A DNA stretch of 64,000 nt, taken from JAICMB01 sp963838885. Its GTDB lineage: Bacteria; Acidobacteriota; Terriglobia; Bryobacterales; Bryobacteraceae. The position numbers were made by a program, and so were the translations under genes. Numbering within the stretch: the first letter of the stretch is position 1; each line of letters starts with the position of its first letter. Below are positions 17,766 through 27,135 of the stretch, piece by piece. A model generated the notes under the pieces. That model saw only the letters and a program-made list of their open reading frames with translations, was not told the origin of the DNA and ran no database searches. The stretch spans positions 80,866 to 144,865 of the forward strand of contig CAWITB010000043.1 of NCBI GenBank assembly GCA_963838885.1, written 5' to 3'.

Positions 17766-18497
17766 ATGATGCGAGCGGAGCGATGGACTTTTGCGGCCGC
17801 CGCGGCCGGCGTTTGCGCGTCGCTCTTCTTCGGGACGCGCACGTCGGCTTCGCTGGGGCATCCCCGTCTCATGGGCGCTAGCGCGACTGCGGACCTCGTC
17901 ATCACGGTCCCAGTGGCTGCTCCTCGGCCGTCGGCGGCGTTCGTCGCCGCGGCTACCAATTGTAGGTATTTCGCTAGCGGGCATGCGCTGGTTCGGCATT
18001 CCCGCGGAACTATGGATCGTCGCGCGAATCGTAAGCCGCATACGAACCTTAGAGCGCGGCGGGGATGCCGTGAGTCGGATTCGCGCGGCGGCCGTAGCCT
18101 TGCTTCCTTCGGAACGGCTGGCGCAGGTCTTGGCCGGCGAGATTGCCGTCCTCTATTACGCGCTATTTTCCTGGCGGGCGAAGCCCGAAGAGCGTCCGGG
18201 ATGGCGCGCGTTTAGCTACGCGGAAACAAGCGGCTGGACGCCGACCGTCCTTTCGGCTGCAATCGTGTGCGAAGGCATCCCGCTGCATTCGCTATTGCAC
18301 AAATGGAGCGCCATGGCGGCGTGGGTTTGCAGCGGGATGTTTGCAGCGGGCTTGATCTCTACGGATTGCTGTGGGTCGTCGCGCTAGGACGCGCGGCCCG
18401 CCTTAGAACAATTCTCGTGAACGATGAATGGGTGTTGCTGAGAATCGGCATGATCCGGGAGCTTCAGTTCCGGCGGCGAGATCGCTCCGAATAGCCC
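17766..18497 (+). pseudogene. Broken gene for a small integral-membrane protein of unknown function
   Basis: Three consecutive reading frames together make a protein of roughly 240 residues. It starts MMRAERWTFAAAAAGVCASLF with a hydrophobic helix and PRLMGASATADLVITVPV, moves to the +1 frame near 17915 for LLLGRRRR, SLAGMRWFGIPAELW, IAVLYYALFSW and SYAETSGWTPTVL, then moves back near 18340 for LDLYGLLWVVALGRAARLR and VLLRIGMIREL. The pieces share the layout of a membrane protein family I have seen without an assigned function (SGWG-type loop, paired C-terminal helices). The two shifts cancel, so they may be two sequence errors or genuine decay; the surrounding DNA is also gene-poor. Confidence 0.6.
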
Positions 18498-18715
18498 CAA
18501 CGTCGAGGACACGCTGGGTTGGATCTCCTACCACAAGGGACTGTGCCGGACCGCAATCGACTGAAAAACGCCGTCGCGAAGGGAACGACGCCGCGGCGGC
18601 AGTTTCATCTCGCCATGTGCTACCTCAAAGCGGGCGATCGGGAATTGGGGCTGGAAACGCTGAGTGCCGCGCTTCAAGCAGATCCAAACCTGAATAAAAC
18701 GGAACAGGGCTGGGC
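18475..18715 (+). pseudogene. Tetratricopeptide-repeat gene remnant
   Basis: A fragment reading APNSPNVEDTLGWISYHKG, then after a one-base loss near 18560, RLKNAVAKGTTPRRQFHLA, CYLKAGDRELGLETL and ALQADPNLNKTEQGW. This is the last one or two TPR units of a longer protein, whose 5' part is missing and is replaced by the end of the preceding broken membrane gene. It lies directly before the sulfatase-fold gene and seems non-functional. Confidence 0.6.
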
Positions 18716-18819
18716 CGTTCTCCAGCGGGGGCGGCTCCCTGCGCCGCGTGAGGGGCGGCCGTAAATTGCGCGTACGCTACAATTTTTGCAGACGACGCCG
18801 GCAGTCCTCAAGAATTCCG

Positions 18820-20496
18820 ATGTCCCAAGCCCGCCGTTTCTCCGCGGCGTTTTGCGCCTCCCTGCTCTTGTGCGCCGCTCAGTCCGCGGGCGCCCGACAG
18901 CCTTCCGTTATTCTGATTTCCATCGACACGCTTCGCGCCGACCATCTCGGGGCTTACGGCGATCGCCGTCTTAAGACCCCCAATATCGATTCCTACGCCG
19001 GCCACGGCACGCTGTATACGAGCGTCGACGCCCAGGTTCCGCTGACGCTTCCATCACACGCATCGCTCTTCACATCGACATATCCGTTTGAAAATCGCGT
19101 CGAGGAAAACGCCGAGCGCGTTCCTTCCGGAGCGGTCACGCTCGCCTCGGTTCTGCGCTCGAACGGATACAAAACGGCCGCGTTCATCGGCAGTGTGTTC
19201 CTGGAGCGGCAGATGGGTCTCGACCAAGGCTTCGAAACCTACGACAGCCCGTTTCAATTCGCGGCTTTTTCACCGCTCTCCGGTTCCATGTTTTTCGGCG
19301 GCGCCTCCCGCGGTCCGAATTCGGCCCGGGAGAGGCGCGATGGCGCACTGGTAATCCGCGCGGCTACCCGATTCCTGGCCGCCAACCGCGACCGGCCGCT
19401 GTTCGTGTTCCTACATTTGTACGATCTGCACAAACCCTACAAACTCTCCGGCTACGACGAGGAAATCGAGTACGTCGACCGGCTGCTCGGTTCCTTTCGC
19501 AAAACACTCGCCGAAGGAGGTTGGTGGGACCACTCGCTCGTGATTCTGCTCTCCGATCATGGCGAAGGGCTCGGCGACCACGGGGAATCGAGCCACGGAT
19601 ATTTCATCTATGAGAGCACGCTGCATGTTCCATTGATCGTCCACTGGCCCTCGGCCATCTCCGGGTTCCCCGCCCGCGTGGATGAACCGGCGGGTTTAAT
19701 CGATGTTGCGCCGACCATTCTCGATTTTCTGAATTTGCCCGTTCCGGCGTCCTTTGAAGGACAGACCCTGCGAGGCCGGCGCGGCCCCCTTACCGTTTAC
19801 GGCGAAAGTCTCCATACGCACGATTCGTTCGGCTGGGCGCCGCTGCGCAGTCTGCGCGTAGGCGCATACAAATACATTGAAGCGCCAAGGCCGGAGCTTT
19901 ACGATTTGAAGAACGATGGCGGCGAGAGGCATAATATCCTGGCCTCAAACGCCGCGCAAGCGCAAACACTGCGGCGCCAACTCGCGGCGCTCCTTTCCCG
20001 CTACGCTCCCCAGCGTGCGGCTTCCCCCGGCAATATCTCGCCGCAGACGCGCGCCCTGCTGGGCTCGCTCGGTTACCTTGCGCCCGGACCCGCCACGAAG
20101 CTTGCAGGCTCCGCCGCCGCCGATCCCAAGGACCGCTTACCCGAGTTTCAGCTTTACGAGAAAGCGATGAACGCGCTATTCGACGGCCGCACGGACGCGG
20201 CGATCGCAATTCTACGCCAGATTCTCGCGAAAGATCCGCGCAACACTCTCGCGCGCCGCGATCTGGGCGCGACCTACCTCGAACGCCGCTTATACTCGAA
20301 CGCTCGCGCGGAGTTTGAGCAAGTGATCGCCGCCGCGCCGGACGATTACATGACCCAATACGAGCTCGGAGTCGCGGACGAGCATCTCGGGCTCCTTAAA
20401 GAAGCGCGCCGCCGCCTTGAAGCGGCCTGCAAGATCGCGCCCGAAGCGGAGCAATGCCGCCGTGAACTGGACGCGCTGCGGCAAAAAATGGAATAG
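18820..20496 (+). CDS. Exported sulfatase/alkaline-phosphatase-superfamily protein with C-terminal TPRs
   Basis: 558 residues from the ATG at 18820, chosen because the protein then starts with a signal peptide (RRFSAAFCASLLLCAAQSAGA) directly ahead of the core; 24 upstream codons carry no family similarity. The core begins SVILISIDTLRADHLGAYG, with a metal-binding Asp pair region. The later VILLSDHGEGLGDHGESSHG supplies the second metal site, and YELYDLKNDGGERHN-like sequence closes the domain. At the nucleophile position it reads TLPSHASLFTS, without the C/S-x-P-x-R that is turned into formylglycine, so it may be a phosphotransferase or phosphodiesterase rather than a sulfatase. Residues from about 445 form two to three TPR units. 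Substrate unknown. Confidence 0.85.
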   Translation: MSQARRFSAAFCASLLLCAAQSAGARQPSVILISIDTLRADHLGAYGDRRLKTPNIDSYAGHGTLYTSVDAQVPLTLPSHASLFTSTYPFENRVEENAERVPSGAVTLASVLRSNGYKTAAFIGSVFLERQMGLDQGFETYDSPFQFAAFSPLSGSMFFGGASRGPNSARERRDGALVIRAATRFLAANRDRPLFVFLHLYDLHKPYKLSGYDEEIEYVDRLLGSFRKTLAEGGWWDHSLVILLSDHGEGLGDHGESSHGYFIYESTLHVPLIVHWPSAISGFPARVDEPAGLIDVAPTILDFLNLPVPASFEGQTLRGRRGPLTVYGESLHTHDSFGWAPLRSLRVGAYKYIEAPRPELYDLKNDGGERHNILASNAAQAQTLRRQLAALLSRYAPQRAASPGNISPQTRALLGSLGYLAPGPATKLAGSAAADPKDRLPEFQLYEKAMNALFDGRTDAAIAILRQILAKDPRNTLARRDLGATYLERRLYSNARAEFEQVIAAAPDDYMTQYELGVADEHLGLLKEARRRLEAACKIAPEAEQCRRELDALRQKME

Positions 20497-20509
20497 TTGA
20501 GGGAACGAC

Positions 20510-21640
20510 ATGAAATCGCTTCTCGCGCTCGCCGCGTTGGCGCCGCTATGCTGCGCGGCCACTCTCGCGCCGACGCCGCCCATGGGTTGGAACAGTTGGA
20601 ACAAGTTCGCGGACAAAGTGGACGATAAGACCGTTCGCGAGATCGCCGACGCCATGGTATCGAACGGTATGAAAGGTGCCGGCTATGTTTACGTCAACAT
20701 CGACGATACCTGGGAAGGCGAGCGCGATGCGCAAGGCAACATCCACTCGAGCGCCAAATTCCCGGACATGAAGGGCCTCGCCGATTACGTGCATGGCAAA
20801 GGTCTGAAACTGGGCATTTATTCCTCCCCCGGTCCAAAAACGTGCGCCGGCTACGAGGGAAGCTACGGTCACGAACAGCAGGACGCGAAAACCTGGGCAT
20901 CCTGGGGAATCGATTACCTGAAGTATGACTGGTGCAGCGCCGCAAGAGTGTATCAACCGTCCGAAATGCAGGCCGCCTACAAGAAGATGTTCGAGGCCCT
21001 GAAGGCTACGGGCCGTCCCATCGTGTACAGCCTGTGCCAATACGGCCGCGAAAATGTTTGGGAGTGGGGCGCCTCCGTGGGCGGTAATTTATGGCGTACC
21101 ACGGGAGATATTCAGGACACCTGGAAGAGCATGTCCACCATCGGATTCGATAAACAGGCCGGTCACGAAAAGTACGCCGGTCCCGGCCATTGGAATGATC
21201 CCGATATGCTCGAGATCGGCAACGGCGGCATGGGCGTCGCCGAATATCGCACGCACATGAGCTTGTGGTCGATGCTGGCGGCGCCCTTGCTCGCGGGCAA
21301 CGATGTGCGCGACATGAGCGCCGAGACGAAGGAGATCCTGACTAACCCGGAAGCGATTGCGATCGATCAGGACAAGCTCGGGCAACAGGGCTATCGCGTG
21401 TCGAAGGAAGCCGGACTCGAGATATGGGTCAAGCAGCTCGAAAACGGCGATCTGGCGGTCGCGCTCTTCAACCGCGGAGAGCAGATGACCAGCGCGACGG
21501 CGTACTGGCAGATTCTGGGCATCTCGGGCAAGCATAAGGTACGGGATCTTTGGGTGCACCGCGACATGGGGCCTTTCCGAGACTCCTATTCCGCCGAAGT
21601 CGCCGGGCACGGCGTGGTGCTGTTGCGCATCTCGCGCTGA
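20510..21640 (+). CDS. Glycoside hydrolase family 27 (alpha-galactosidase/NPCBM-like clan D)
   Basis: 376 residues with a short signal peptide and a full GH27 TIM barrel plus C-terminal beta domain. It opens with PPMGWNSWNKF, carries VNIDDTWEG, has the nucleophile Asp140 in YLKYDWCSA and a probable acid/base Asp200 in TTGDIQDTW, and the conserved HWNDPDMLEIGNGGM and SLWSMLAAPLLAGND. It cleaves terminal alpha-linked galactose (or alpha-N-acetylgalactosamine, or beta-L-arabinopyranose in some relatives) in the periplasm or outside. It starts 13 bases after the sulfatase-fold gene, so the two probably work on one polysaccharide or are at least co-expressed (inference). Confidence 0.93.
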   Translation: MKSLLALAALAPLCCAATLAPTPPMGWNSWNKFADKVDDKTVREIADAMVSNGMKGAGYVYVNIDDTWEGERDAQGNIHSSAKFPDMKGLADYVHGKGLKLGIYSSPGPKTCAGYEGSYGHEQQDAKTWASWGIDYLKYDWCSAARVYQPSEMQAAYKKMFEALKATGRPIVYSLCQYGRENVWEWGASVGGNLWRTTGDIQDTWKSMSTIGFDKQAGHEKYAGPGHWNDPDMLEIGNGGMGVAEYRTHMSLWSMLAAPLLAGNDVRDMSAETKEILTNPEAIAIDQDKLGQQGYRVSKEAGLEIWVKQLENGDLAVALFNRGEQMTSATAYWQILGISGKHKVRDLWVHRDMGPFRDSYSAEVAGHGVVLLRISR

Positions 21641-21832
21641 CAGGAAGCGCTCGTAAGCCGTGCGAGCGCGGCATGAAAGTGGCGCGTGGGGCGTGCCTCG
21701 CCCGCTCACTCGCGCGACACGGCAACACGGTGACTGTGTCCGCCATTTTGTCTTAACACGCCGCCTGATCCGGCAATCGAATGCCGTACGGCGGTGCTGC
21801 GTGGCGGTAAGGACTCTGCGAATCGGAGTCCG

Positions 21833-23215
21833 TCATTGCTCAAAATTGGAGGAAGCTCCCGGCCGCCGTGGAGGGCCGTCCACATTGGCCGCCGTTCCGG
21901 CCGTTGCGGGTTTCCAAAGCGCCGCCACAGCGAAATAGATTGGGACCCCGGCGGCCATGATCGCCAAACCCGCCGTGAGCGCACTGATCGGCCCCATCCG
22001 CTCATCGCGGTTCTTTATCAGTGCCACGATCAGCAGCGCCGCCGGGCCCATACCCGCAAGCACAGCGCCCATCAAGCCGCCGGGGACCGTGAAGGGACGG
22101 GCGAGATGGGGCTCGCGCAGCCGCAGCGCAATCAATGCCACGAACTCCAAAACCAAGCTTGCGCCATACAGTAAAATGTCGAGCATGAGAAGGCGGTCGA
22201 AGCTCAATTCGAGCGCTGCCGTCCAGGCGATACCGCACGCCACAATGGATACCCAAGGCGCCGCATTCGATAAACGGCGCATGAACATCCGGGGAGCGTA
22301 ACCGTCCTCCGCCATCGCCAAGGGAACGCGGGAGTACGACATCGTTAGCGAATTGAGCGACCCGAAGGTGCTGACCATCGCGCCGGTCACGAGCGCCAGC
22401 GCTATCCACGGTCCGGCTACCTGCGACGCGATGCCGGCCCAACTTCCCGTTGTCCAGTAACTCGCGGGCAGGTGGGTGCGCCACACCGCGGCAACGGGAA
22501 TCAGATAGGAAACGGCAATTGCCAGAAGCGCCATCATCATGACGCGGGGATAGGTACGCTGCGGGTCATCGACTTCTTCGGCGATGGTAGAGGCGTTATC
22601 CCAACCCATGTAGTTCCACATCGCGACGATGATGCCGGCGAGCAGGTCCGGATGACCAACACTTTTCGCGTCCGCAACGCCGGCCAGCGCGGGGTGGCGG
22701 AATAGCGCAAAGGCCGTTATAGCCACGAACGGACTCAGGATCAGAACGCCGAATAGGATCGAGCCTTCACCGACGGCTTTGGCCCCGAAGAGATTCCACA
22801 ACAAGCACGTCAGCATGACCGCGGCCGCGATCGACAACCCGTTCGATCCGTGAGTCGCAGCGGGCCAGATACGTCCCAAGGACAGGACAAAAACCGCGGG
22901 ATAGGCGGCCATATCGAAGACACTTGACGCCAGCGACAGCCATGCTTCCTGAAAACCCCAGAAGGGGCCTAGCGCGCGCCGTACCCAGACATAGAATCCT
23001 CCTTCGGCGGGAATCGCGGCGGAAAGCTCGCCGACCATCAGCGCCGTCGGCAGGCTCCATACGAACGGAATCGCGAGCAGAACCAGCATCGCTACCGCGT
23101 AGCCGCAATCCTTGACCAGTTCCTCCAGGCCGTACGGTCCGCCGGAGACCATGAAGTAGGTGGCCGCGGCGAGCCCTAGCACGCCCAGTTTACGTGTGCG
23201 GATCGGCTGTCGCAT
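21833..23215 (-). CDS. APC-superfamily amino acid permease
   Basis: 460 residues when started at the ATG at 23215, which puts RTRKLGVLGLAAATYFMVSGGPYG at the N-terminus as usual for APC permeases; the longer frame adds 31 residues without similarity. About twelve membrane helices can be drawn. The helix-1 glycine motif (SGGPYGLEELV) and FYVWVRRALGPFWGFQEAW near helix 3 are typical. It imports or exchanges an amino acid or polyamine; specificity cannot be assigned. The gene is monocistronic and faces the GH27 gene across a 190-base gap. Confidence 0.9.
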   Translation of the reverse strand: MRQPIRTRKLGVLGLAAATYFMVSGGPYGLEELVKDCGYAVAMLVLLAIPFVWSLPTALMVGELSAAIPAEGGFYVWVRRALGPFWGFQEAWLSLASSVFDMAAYPAVFVLSLGRIWPAATHGSNGLSIAAAVMLTCLLWNLFGAKAVGEGSILFGVLILSPFVAITAFALFRHPALAGVADAKSVGHPDLLAGIIVAMWNYMGWDNASTIAEEVDDPQRTYPRVMMMALLAIAVSYLIPVAAVWRTHLPASYWTTGSWAGIASQVAGPWIALALVTGAMVSTFGSLNSLTMSYSRVPLAMAEDGYAPRMFMRRLSNAAPWVSIVACGIAWTAALELSFDRLLMLDILLYGASLVLEFVALIALRLREPHLARPFTVPGGLMGAVLAGMGPAALLIVALIKNRDERMGPISALTAGLAIMAAGVPIYFAVAALWKPATAGTAANVDGPPRRPGASSNFEQ

Positions 23216-23579
23216 TGCCGTTGTTGCAAATATATCGCTGCGAATATAACGCTGATTCCAAATGGAAGGACGGGGCGTCCGCCTCGGTGAACGCCCAAGA
23301 CCGGCCAATGATAAGCCGCGTTGAGATCATAGGTTTCAACGGGGCGGCCTTCCATCCACCTGAAGGAGGCCGGCCGGCAAACCGGCCAGAAGTGATCACC
23401 GGCTTCGCCCGCGAAAAAACGCGTTCGCCGGCAGCGGCGCCGCTACTCATCATCGACAAGTTTGCAGCCGCTACCGGCCGCAGCCACAGCTATGCTCGAT
23501 CGCATCTCGACGATAGGCACTTCCTCAAAATGCATCTATTCATCACCCTTCACGCCGAAATTATACGATGACCCTATTT
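23216..23579. other. Intergenic stretch with a GC-rich inverted repeat
   Basis: About 360 bases between the 3' end of tsaB and the permease start. An inverted repeat ggccgg...ccggcc lies at 23368-23387. It could end tsaB transcription but has no T-tract. No convincing gene is seen on either strand. Confidence 0.4.
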
Positions 23580-24240
23580 CTACCCCTTCCAGAACAGCTC
23601 CGCATCGGAACGGCGCACATAGTTCGCATCGATCGCCGCGGGATCGCATGTCTCGCCGGACCGCAAGCGGCGCAACGCGATCCGGCCAATTGCGCCCGCG
23701 AGGGCACGGGGCGCCGCGACTACCCGAATACGCGGCGCAATCTCCATCGTCAACGGCGCGAACAGAGCCGGATCCGTTGAGATCAGCTCGACATTGCCTG
23801 GCGGTAACGCCCTCACCCAATCGTGAAACTTCATCACCACTTCCGGTTGATGCAGCCGCAGCTCGCTGTCGTAGACCGCCGCGTACACTTCGCCTCGCCG
23901 GGCATCGAGCACTGTCGCGCGCAGGTCCGCCGCGCCGTAACAGGCCAGCGCTTGCAGATTCGATACGGCCACCACGGGCCGGCCCGTCGCTTCGCCTAAC
24001 CCTTTCACAGCGGTCAGTCCGATACGCACGCCGGTGAACGACCCCGGGCCGGATGCGGCCGCGAAGCACCCCATCTCCTGAACGCCGAGGCCACAGCGGC
24101 GCAGCATCGCAGTGATATGCGCGAACAGGATCGTGACCAAATCCATCGGGGGAGTGCAATAGGACCTCATCGACGACACGGTCCCCGTCCACCAATGCAA
24201 TGCTGCCGAACTGGGACGTAGTGTCCAGTGCAAGGATCAC
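23580..24240 (-). CDS. tsaB: tRNA threonylcarbamoyladenosine biosynthesis protein TsaB (frame-broken)
   Basis: TsaB is the partner of TsaD in the complex making t6A37 on ANN-decoding tRNAs. From the GTG at 24240 the frame reads ILALDTTSQFGSIALVDGD to SPDGFGH. The rest of the protein is in the +1 frame: ILFAHITAMLRR, the hallmark AASGPGSFTGVRIGLTAVKGL and LDARRGEVYAAVYD, ending DANYVRRSDAELFWKG. Together they give a normal length of about 219 residues with one extra base near 24132-24137. Because tsaB is normally essential, this break is most simply a sequence error. The GTG overlaps the stop of the upstream apiosidase-like gene (GTGA). Confidence 0.87.
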
Positions 24241-25955
24241 TTTTTGAGCTGATATACCTTATCCGTCGAGTACGCTTTGCCATTGGCGTTCAGCGCGGCA
24301 ACGCGAATGCTCAGCACGGCGGGATAATTCGTTGCGATGTACGGCGGGACGATAAACGTACCCTTGGCGCCGGTGCCCAACACTCGAAAGCCCTGTCCAT
24401 CGGCTGCGACATCGCCCGTCCAGAGATACATCATTTCACGCGTAGCGCGGGTTTCACGGGTTAGCTTCACGGAATAAGGCGTCGGAAGGCTAACCACAAG
24501 CTGCTCCGCGCCCGGTTCGACGATGGCATAAGGCAGCTTTTGCGGATTAATCTCGACATCCTGGACGGGAACTGGACGGGAATCGAACTTATAGGACTTC
24601 AGCATCGATTCCTTGCGCCCCTCGCGCGCGATCATCAGGATCCAAGGATGCGACTTATCCGGCGCCTCGCCGGTGAAATGCTCGCCCTTATACTTTTTCG
24701 CCTCCATGGTTTCGCCGTTAACGGGGTTGAACCAGATCACGTCGTAACCGTGCTTCTCAACCTCGACCTCCACGGGCGAGGAGCCGCGGATGTAGTTTAT
24801 ATACTCGATCCCTTCGAGCGCCACGCAGCGCGCGTTATCGACATCGAAATAGGGTTCCAGCTCCCAATGACGCGTGTCCGAAATGAAATCGAACCAGGAC
24901 TTCGCCATGCCATGCGCGTCGCCACGAACGACCGGATACTGTCCGTTCATGGTGCTGCTCCAGAGGCGATCCGCCGTCGTGATAGCGACAAACGGAACCT
25001 GATAGAGCTGGTGCTCAATGGACCCAAGCTGATCGTCGGTCGAATTCGTGATGACAAAATCCATCCAGCCGTCGCTGAGCAGCGGCGACGAAGTAATCTT
25101 CGCGTTCGAGGAGCGAGGATGATCGTAGGAGTCGTATTTCTTCAACTCCAGACCAATCTCTTTCAGCAGCGCGCGCCCATCGCGGTAGTCCTCAAAATCC
25201 ATCAGGCCTTGCCAGGTAATGTTCAGCGCGCCATAACGGCCAATAAGGTAGCGGACGAAGCGCTCGCGCGACTGCCAGTCCGGGAAAAGGTTCCTGAAGT
25301 GGTCCGGATTGGCGGCTAATACCAAATCCGTGGTGATGCCTTTGCCGTGCAGCGCCAGAATACGGCGGTCGAGCTCGTCGAAGTATTGCGCATTCGGCCG
25401 CGAGCCTTCCATCACGCGGGCGCGGTCGGCGGGATCGCCGAGAATAGACACCCGCGCGTGATTATATTTCTCAACCGCGATGACGGCGATGAGCCGCGAA
25501 AGTTCGTCCGGGGTCATGAATCCAAGGCGGTCCGCGATCGTGCCCATCCATAAATGGGGCTGCTTGTTCTCGGTCCACCAGTGATGAACGTTCGCCGCAT
25601 GAACGTAGCCGGGCGAATCGGAATCCGCGGCGTTGAAGGTCCCCTGCTTGGCATCGAGACTTTTTACGTTGCTCGTGAACTTGTAGGTCCATTGACCCGC
25701 TTCGGTTGGGGTGAAACGAAGGACGAGCTTACTGCCGCCGTCCCAAAATGCAGGCATCAAAAACGTCCGGAAGTGCGGCGAGCGGATCTCCGCCTCGAAC
25801 TCTACGTCGGCATAAGGATTCGGGTGCGAGGTGGCGTCGGCGCCGCTCAAATCGAAGGCGAACTCGCATGGCGACCAGGCCTTCGTGTTATCGCAGGGCG
25901 TCTGGGCGAAAGCGGGTGATGCGAGAAACAGCAGGAGCGGCAACCGCGCCGTCAT
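24237..25955 (-). CDS. Exported DUF5060 / apiosidase-like (DUF4038-type) glycoside hydrolase-like protein
   Basis: 572 residues from the ATG at 25955, chosen because it begins a clear signal peptide (MTARLPLLLFLASPAFAQ); the same frame runs much further upstream without protein-like sequence. Residues ~25-110 match the DUF5060 beta domain (YADVEFEAEIRSPHFRTFLMPAFWDGG, RFTPTEAGQWTYKF). Then a TIM-barrel of the apiosidase-like group follows (HHWWTENKQPHLWMGTIADRLGFM; RYGALNITWQGLMDFEDY). A C-terminal beta domain begins around WFNPVNGETM. Probable role: hydrolysis of a plant or microbial polysaccharide side chain. Catalytic residues not assigned with certainty. Its stop overlaps the tsaB start. 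Confidence 0.8.
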   Translation of the reverse strand: MTARLPLLLFLASPAFAQTPCDNTKAWSPCEFAFDLSGADATSHPNPYADVEFEAEIRSPHFRTFLMPAFWDGGSKLVLRFTPTEAGQWTYKFTSNVKSLDAKQGTFNAADSDSPGYVHAANVHHWWTENKQPHLWMGTIADRLGFMTPDELSRLIAVIAVEKYNHARVSILGDPADRARVMEGSRPNAQYFDELDRRILALHGKGITTDLVLAANPDHFRNLFPDWQSRERFVRYLIGRYGALNITWQGLMDFEDYRDGRALLKEIGLELKKYDSYDHPRSSNAKITSSPLLSDGWMDFVITNSTDDQLGSIEHQLYQVPFVAITTADRLWSSTMNGQYPVVRGDAHGMAKSWFDFISDTRHWELEPYFDVDNARCVALEGIEYINYIRGSSPVEVEVEKHGYDVIWFNPVNGETMEAKKYKGEHFTGEAPDKSHPWILMIAREGRKESMLKSYKFDSRPVPVQDVEINPQKLPYAIVEPGAEQLVVSLPTPYSVKLTRETRATREMMYLWTGDVAADGQGFRVLGTGAKGTFIVPPYIATNYPAVLSIRVAALNANGKAYSTDKVYQLKK

Positions 25956-26083
25956 TGTCCTCAGGTTAGCGCAGAGAATCTTACTAACGCGCGGGAACGG
26001 CGCTCGTCTGAAAGGTGTCCGTTTCGTAACTTTGACGCGCGCGCCCGGTAGATAAGCTAGCCGCACAGGCGAAAGGAATTCCA

Positions 26084-27097
26084 ATGCCTTTTGGATTGCT
26101 GGCTCGAGGTGTGTGCGCGCTCGCGCTGATCGGCTACGGCGATGGCGGCGCGCAATCGTTGGACTGGCAGAAATTGTATTTCGACGGCATGAGCGCATTG
26201 CAGCAGGGACGTCTGGCGGATGCGCGGGCGGCATTGCCGGTCGCATACGAGGCCGCTGCGAAGCTGCGCGAAGGCGAGCCGGGGGCAATCCTGGCGAAGG
26301 CGCGCGGAGCGCTGGGGCTGGCGTCATTGCGCCTCGCGGAAGGCGATGCGCGGGCCGCGGAGCGGCTGTACATCGAGGCCAGGGAGCGAGCCGAGAGCGC
26401 CGGCGATCGCTCCAATCTTTTGGCCTCCATCTGGAGCGGGCTCGTCGAAGCATATGTGGCGCAGCTTCGTTTCGACGAGGCCGAGAACGCAATACGCGAA
26501 GCGATGTCGAGATTTCTGAGCGATAGCGTGGGCCGGCAGGGAATTTTCCTGTGCCGGCGGCGGATGGGAGAGATCCGTATCATGCGCGGCGATCTGCCCG
26601 GCGCCGAAAAAATTCTGCTACCCCTGATTGCCGACGAGCGGAAGGGATCGAATAACGGCCCGGCGCTGGCCAGCGCGCTTACGGCGCTGGCGCGGGTTTA
26701 CATGGCCGAGGCCCGCTGGCAAGAGTCGGAATCGGATTTGAAGGAAGCGGCGGCGCTCGAAAGGAGTTCCGGGGATGAAGCGGCGCTGGCCGACACAACT
26801 TTGGCGCTGGCGGCTTTATACCGCGCCGAAGGGCGCCTGGAGCGCGCCGCGCCGCTGCTGCGCAAAGTAGTGAAAACATATACCGCCCTGGGCGATCCGC
26901 GCCTAGCGTTTGCGTATGGCGAGATGGCAATGTGCGCCGAGACGGAGGGGAAATACTTAACGGCGCGCCGTTTGTTCGAGCAGGCGGTAACGAGCGCGAG
27001 AGGCTCGGCGATACCGGAGCGCGTGATTGCGGCCATGCAGGCGAATTTCGCCAACGCTGAAGTTGAATTCGCGACATCGCGAAAGCCGCGGCATTAG
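26084..27097 (+). CDS. Exported tetratricopeptide-repeat protein
   Basis: 337 residues. A hydrophobic N-terminus (LLARGVCALALIGYGDGGAQS) suggests export or membrane anchoring. The rest is six to seven TPR-like helix pairs rich in Ala, Glu and Arg (AARGALGLASLRLAEGDARAAERLY, VEAYVAQLRFDEAENAIREA, ALAALYRAEGRLERAAPLLRK). No catalytic motif is present, so it is likely a scaffold. A ribosome site (aaaggaattcc) precedes the ATG. It is followed 38 bases later by the SSF symporter. Confidence 0.82.
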   Translation: MPFGLLARGVCALALIGYGDGGAQSLDWQKLYFDGMSALQQGRLADARAALPVAYEAAAKLREGEPGAILAKARGALGLASLRLAEGDARAAERLYIEARERAESAGDRSNLLASIWSGLVEAYVAQLRFDEAENAIREAMSRFLSDSVGRQGIFLCRRRMGEIRIMRGDLPGAEKILLPLIADERKGSNNGPALASALTALARVYMAEARWQESESDLKEAAALERSSGDEAALADTTLALAALYRAEGRLERAAPLLRKVVKTYTALGDPRLAFAYGEMAMCAETEGKYLTARRLFEQAVTSARGSAIPERVIAAMQANFANAEVEFATSRKPRH

Positions 27098-27115
27098 CGC
27101 GCAAAGGGGCTGAGG

Positions 27116-27121
27116 TATACT
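27116..27121 (+). promoter_or_regulatory. Possible -10 element close to the symporter start
   Basis: TATACT sits 14 bases before the ATG at 27136, so the transcript would have a leader of only a few bases. No Shine-Dalgarno is visible in front of that ATG, which fits leaderless or near-leaderless initiation. The -35 region is weak. Confidence 0.35.
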
Positions 27122-27135
27122 GGCGCCAAGACCGC

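Noticed and set aside
23368..23387. Inverted repeat as a definite terminator
   Set aside because: The stem is GC-rich but short with no T-tract after it; kept only as part of the intergenic note.
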